DNA of 64,000 nt, taken from Pseudomonas maioricensis. Its GTDB lineage: Bacteria; Pseudomonadota; Gammaproteobacteria; Pseudomonadales; Pseudomonadaceae. The translations under genes and the position numbers were made by a program. Below are positions 61,642 through 64,000 of this stretch, piece by piece (position 1 is the first letter of the stretch; the number at the start of each line of letters is the position of its first letter). The notes beneath the pieces were generated by a model. That model made no database searches. It saw nothing but the letters and a program-made list of their open reading frames with translations, and was not told the origin of the DNA. The DNA is taken from NCBI RefSeq assembly GCF_022790535.1, contig NZ_LOHG01000012.1, positions 6,516-70,515 on the forward strand, in the 5' to 3' direction.

Positions 61642-61821
61642 GATAATTCATTGCCAGTGTAGGCCGGGTTTGACGGTACGGCCTGCAGGAACCCAAGAAG
61701 ACCGTAGTCCTGACGGCGCAGGTGCCGTGAACGCACCCGCCTCTTCGCGAATGACTTCGCTCCCACGGATCTGCATTCACCTTCAGGTCACCGCAATCCA
61801 CTGGGACCGGATTAACGCCAT

Positions 61822-61856
61822 AAAAAAGGGCCCGCCGCTTGCACGGAAGGCCCTTT
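61822..61856 (-). terminator. Rho-independent terminator of pepN
   Basis: On the minus strand AAAGGGCC and GGCCCTTT form an 8-bp stem with an inner CCG/CGG helix in the loop, followed by a T-run. It lies 15 bases past the pepN stop. Confidence 0.88.
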
Positions 61857-61871
61857 CATCAACCGGTGTTT

Positions 61872-64000
61872 TTACTCGGCGAGGCTTTTGCTTACCACTT
61901 CGAACACGTCGCTGGACAGCTCACCCGAGTCACGGATGCGTACCAGTTCGGCCTTCATCAGTGCCTGTCGTTTGCTGTCGTATTTGCGCCAGCGGGTCAA
62001 TGGTGCCAATTGGCGCGAGGCGATCTGCGGGTTGAAGCCGTTGAGCTGGATCACCAGATCGGCCAGGAAACGGTAGCCGGAGCCGTCCGCAGCGTGGAAG
62101 TTGATCAGGCTCTGACCCGCAAAGGCACCAATCAGCGCACGGACCTTGTTCGGGTTCTTGATGTTGAATGCCGGGTGCTGCATCAACGCCTTGACCCGCT
62201 CAAGACCGCCAGGCAACGGACTGCCTGCCTGAACGCTGAACCATTGATCCATGACCAACGGGTTGTCTTTGAAGTTCTCGGCAAACACCGCCAGCGCCTT
62301 GTCCTTCTCGGCGGTAAACGGCGAGTTGACCAGCACCGCAAGGGCCGTCAGGCGCTCGGTCATGTTGTCGGCGGTATCGAACTGCTCGATGGTCGCGGCC
62401 AGGACTTCCGGTTTCTGGCTGAGCATCAGGTACGACAGGCTGATGTTTTGCAGGGCGCGACGGGCGAAATGCTCGGCTTCAGCCACGTATTCAGTGGCTT
62501 TCGACACCTTGCGATTAGCGGTGTAGCGCGCCCACAGAGCGTCGAAAAGGCTGTCGGCAAGCTGTTTGCGCACGAACTCACGAGCGGCATGGATAGCATC
62601 GACGTCAGCCACTTCGCTGATTTCGGTCAGATAGGCTTCACCCGGCAAAGAAAGCATTTCGGCAATCATGGCCTGATCCAGCGAAGTATCAGCCAACACC
62701 GTACCCAGAGCAGTAATCAGACGCTGATCGAGTACCAGCGGTTGGCCTTTCTGATGCTGCCCAATCAATTCCTGCAGCACCTGCACCGACAGTTGCTGAC
62801 CCGCATCCCAGCGATTGAAGCCGTCGCTGTCATGTTGCATGAGGAACATCAACTGATCGCGGTTGTACGGGAAGCTGAGTTTCACCGGGGCCGAGAAACC
62901 GCGCAGCAGCGACGGTAATGGCTGTTCGGCGATGTCCACAAAGGTGAAGGTCTGCTCGGCTTCGGTGACGGAAATCACCCGCGTATTGCCAGCGGCAGCG
63001 TCTTCGCCTTGCAGGCGCAACGGGATTTCGCCGCCCTGCTTGTCCAGCAAGCCCAGTTCTACCGGGATCACGAACGGTTTTTTGCTCTCGCCCGGCTGGC
63101 CCGGTGTGGTCGGGCAGCTCTGGCGGAAGGTCAGGCTGTAGGTTTTGGCAGCGCTGTCATAGGACTCGCTGACCGCCAGACGCGGCGTACCGGCCTGGCT
63201 GTACCAGCGCTTGAATTGGGTCAGGTCAACGCCATTGGCGTCTTCCATGGCCTTGATGAAGTCGTCGCAGGTCACGGCCTGGCCGTCGTGACGCTCAAAG
63301 TACAGGTCACTGCCTTTGCGGAAACCCTGTGCGCCGAGCAGCGTATGAAGCATGCCAACAACTTCCGAACCCTTTTCATACACGGTCAGGGTGTAGAAGT
63401 TGGAAATTTCGATGAAGCTGTCCGGGCGTACGGCGTGGGCCATCGGGCCGGCATCTTCGGCGAACTGGTGGGTACGCAGGTACGCCACGTCCTGAATGCG
63501 CTTGACCGTGGCCGAGTTCATGTCTGAAGAAAAGCCTGCATCGCGGTAAACCGTAAAGCCTTCTTTCAACGACAGCTGGAACCAGTCACGACAGGTCACG
63601 CGGTTGCCCGACCAGTTGTGGAAATATTCGTGGGCAACGATGGCCTCGACACGCTGGTGTGCGGCGTCGGTGGCGGTTTCAGCACGGGCCAGCACGGCGC
63701 TGGAGTTGAAGATGTTGAGACCCTTGTTTTCCATCGCGCCCATGTTGAAGTCGTTCACGGCGACGATCATGAAGATATCCAGATCGTACTCACGACCGTA
63801 GGTTTCTTCGTCCCAGCGCATGGATTTCTTCAGGCTGGTCATGGCGTGCTGGCACTTGTCGATGTTTTCCGGCTCGACATAGATACGCAGGGTCACTTCC
63901 CGCTCGCTCACGGTGGTGAACTTGTCTTCGACGCACCACAGATCGCCCGCTACCAGGGCGAACAGGTACGCCGGTTTCATGAACGGGTCCTCCCAGGTTG
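61872..64000 (-). CDS. pepN: Aminopeptidase N, C-terminal part (cut by the window end)
   Basis: The coding frame is open to base 64000, so the start is outside the window and the visible 709 codons are the larger C-terminal part of an enzyme of about 885 residues. The exopeptidase motif GAMENKGLNIFNS and the zinc motif VAHEYFHNWSGNRVTCRDW (HExxH followed by the downstream Glu in LKEGFTVYRD) are both present. The rest matches E. coli PepN, including the C-terminal helical domain. A cytosolic metallo-aminopeptidase with broad specificity. The methionine at 63980 (MKPAYLFALVAGD) is internal, not the start. Confidence 0.96.
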   Translation of the reverse strand, partial: TWEDPFMKPAYLFALVAGDLWCVEDKFTTVSEREVTLRIYVEPENIDKCQHAMTSLKKSMRWDEETYGREYDLDIFMIVAVNDFNMGAMENKGLNIFNSSAVLARAETATDAAHQRVEAIVAHEYFHNWSGNRVTCRDWFQLSLKEGFTVYRDAGFSSDMNSATVKRIQDVAYLRTHQFAEDAGPMAHAVRPDSFIEISNFYTLTVYEKGSEVVGMLHTLLGAQGFRKGSDLYFERHDGQAVTCDDFIKAMEDANGVDLTQFKRWYSQAGTPRLAVSESYDSAAKTYSLTFRQSCPTTPGQPGESKKPFVIPVELGLLDKQGGEIPLRLQGEDAAAGNTRVISVTEAEQTFTFVDIAEQPLPSLLRGFSAPVKLSFPYNRDQLMFLMQHDSDGFNRWDAGQQLSVQVLQELIGQHQKGQPLVLDQRLITALGTVLADTSLDQAMIAEMLSLPGEAYLTEISEVADVDAIHAAREFVRKQLADSLFDALWARYTANRKVSKATEYVAEAEHFARRALQNISLSYLMLSQKPEVLAATIEQFDTADNMTERLTALAVLVNSPFTAEKDKALAVFAENFKDNPLVMDQWFSVQAGSPLPGGLERVKALMQHPAFNIKNPNKVRALIGAFAGQSLINFHAADGSGYRFLADLVIQLNGFNPQIASRQLAPLTRWRKYDSKRQALMKAELVRIRDSGELSSDVFEVVSKSLAE

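Larger units (their letters stand above)
61360..61871. other. Gap before pepN with REPIN and terminator
   Basis: 512 bases without a gene. It contains the upstream region of the YCF48-type gene, a family A REPIN at 61565-61641 and the pepN terminator at 61822-61856. The intervening sequence shows no convincing frame or promoter to me. Confidence 0.7.

Overview
The window is chromosomal DNA of a Pseudomonas, most likely of the fluorescens complex. The reasons are uniformly high GC, tightly packed operons, two classic Pseudomonas REP/REPIN repeat families in many gaps, and Pseudomonas-type versions of GdhB, AcnB, PdxB, TusA, SbcCD and PepN. No rRNA, tRNA, CRISPR array, integrase or transposase was found.

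Layout. (1) 150-6855: atuBCDEF, catabolism of acyclic terpenes (citronellol/geraniol) through geranyl-CoA carboxylase; the first gene of this set (atuA) would lie left of the window. (2) 6909-12308: housekeeping genes: a DEDDh exonuclease, ppnP, an ABC exporter, a 58-residue small protein, pdxB, tusA and a DUF1289 protein. (3) 12309-20412: acnB behind a long structured leader, then NAD-glutamate dehydrogenase gdhB on the other strand. (4) 20789-35014: a conserved small gene followed by a 14-kb minus-strand block of three very large genes resembling insecticidal Tc-toxin A components: one TcaA-like protein with a C-terminal Ig-like array and two paralogous TcaB-like proteins. No TcB or TcC gene is present. 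(5) 35372-42240: a six-gene MoxR/VWA (Bat-like) operon. (6) 42380-47864: sbcD, sbcC and a glutathione S-transferase. (7) 47967-49072: very small genes among dense repeats. (8) 49247-57734: a periplasmic lactonase-like protein, a small unknown protein, and a sugar-acid cluster (two MFS transporters, AraD1/GguC-type FAH enzyme, IlvD/Edd dehydratase, FadR-type regulator) with a candidate regulator operator. (9) 57832-64000: an RND/MMPL exporter with a YCF48-type partner, then pepN, cut by the window end.

How the genes fit together. From memory, gdhB, the small gene, moxR, the Bat-like operon, the MMPL/YCF48 pair and pepN keep roughly the order seen in P. aeruginosa (PA3068-PA3083). The Tc block, sbcCD and the sugar-acid cluster would then be insertions in that backbone. 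The Tc block is the most unusual system here: a split TcA with a duplicated pore-forming half and recently diversified domains, without its cocoon and toxin subunits. Secondary points are the nested inverted repeats in the acnB leader, the FadR-type operator at 54946, and REPINs placed inside apparent operons.
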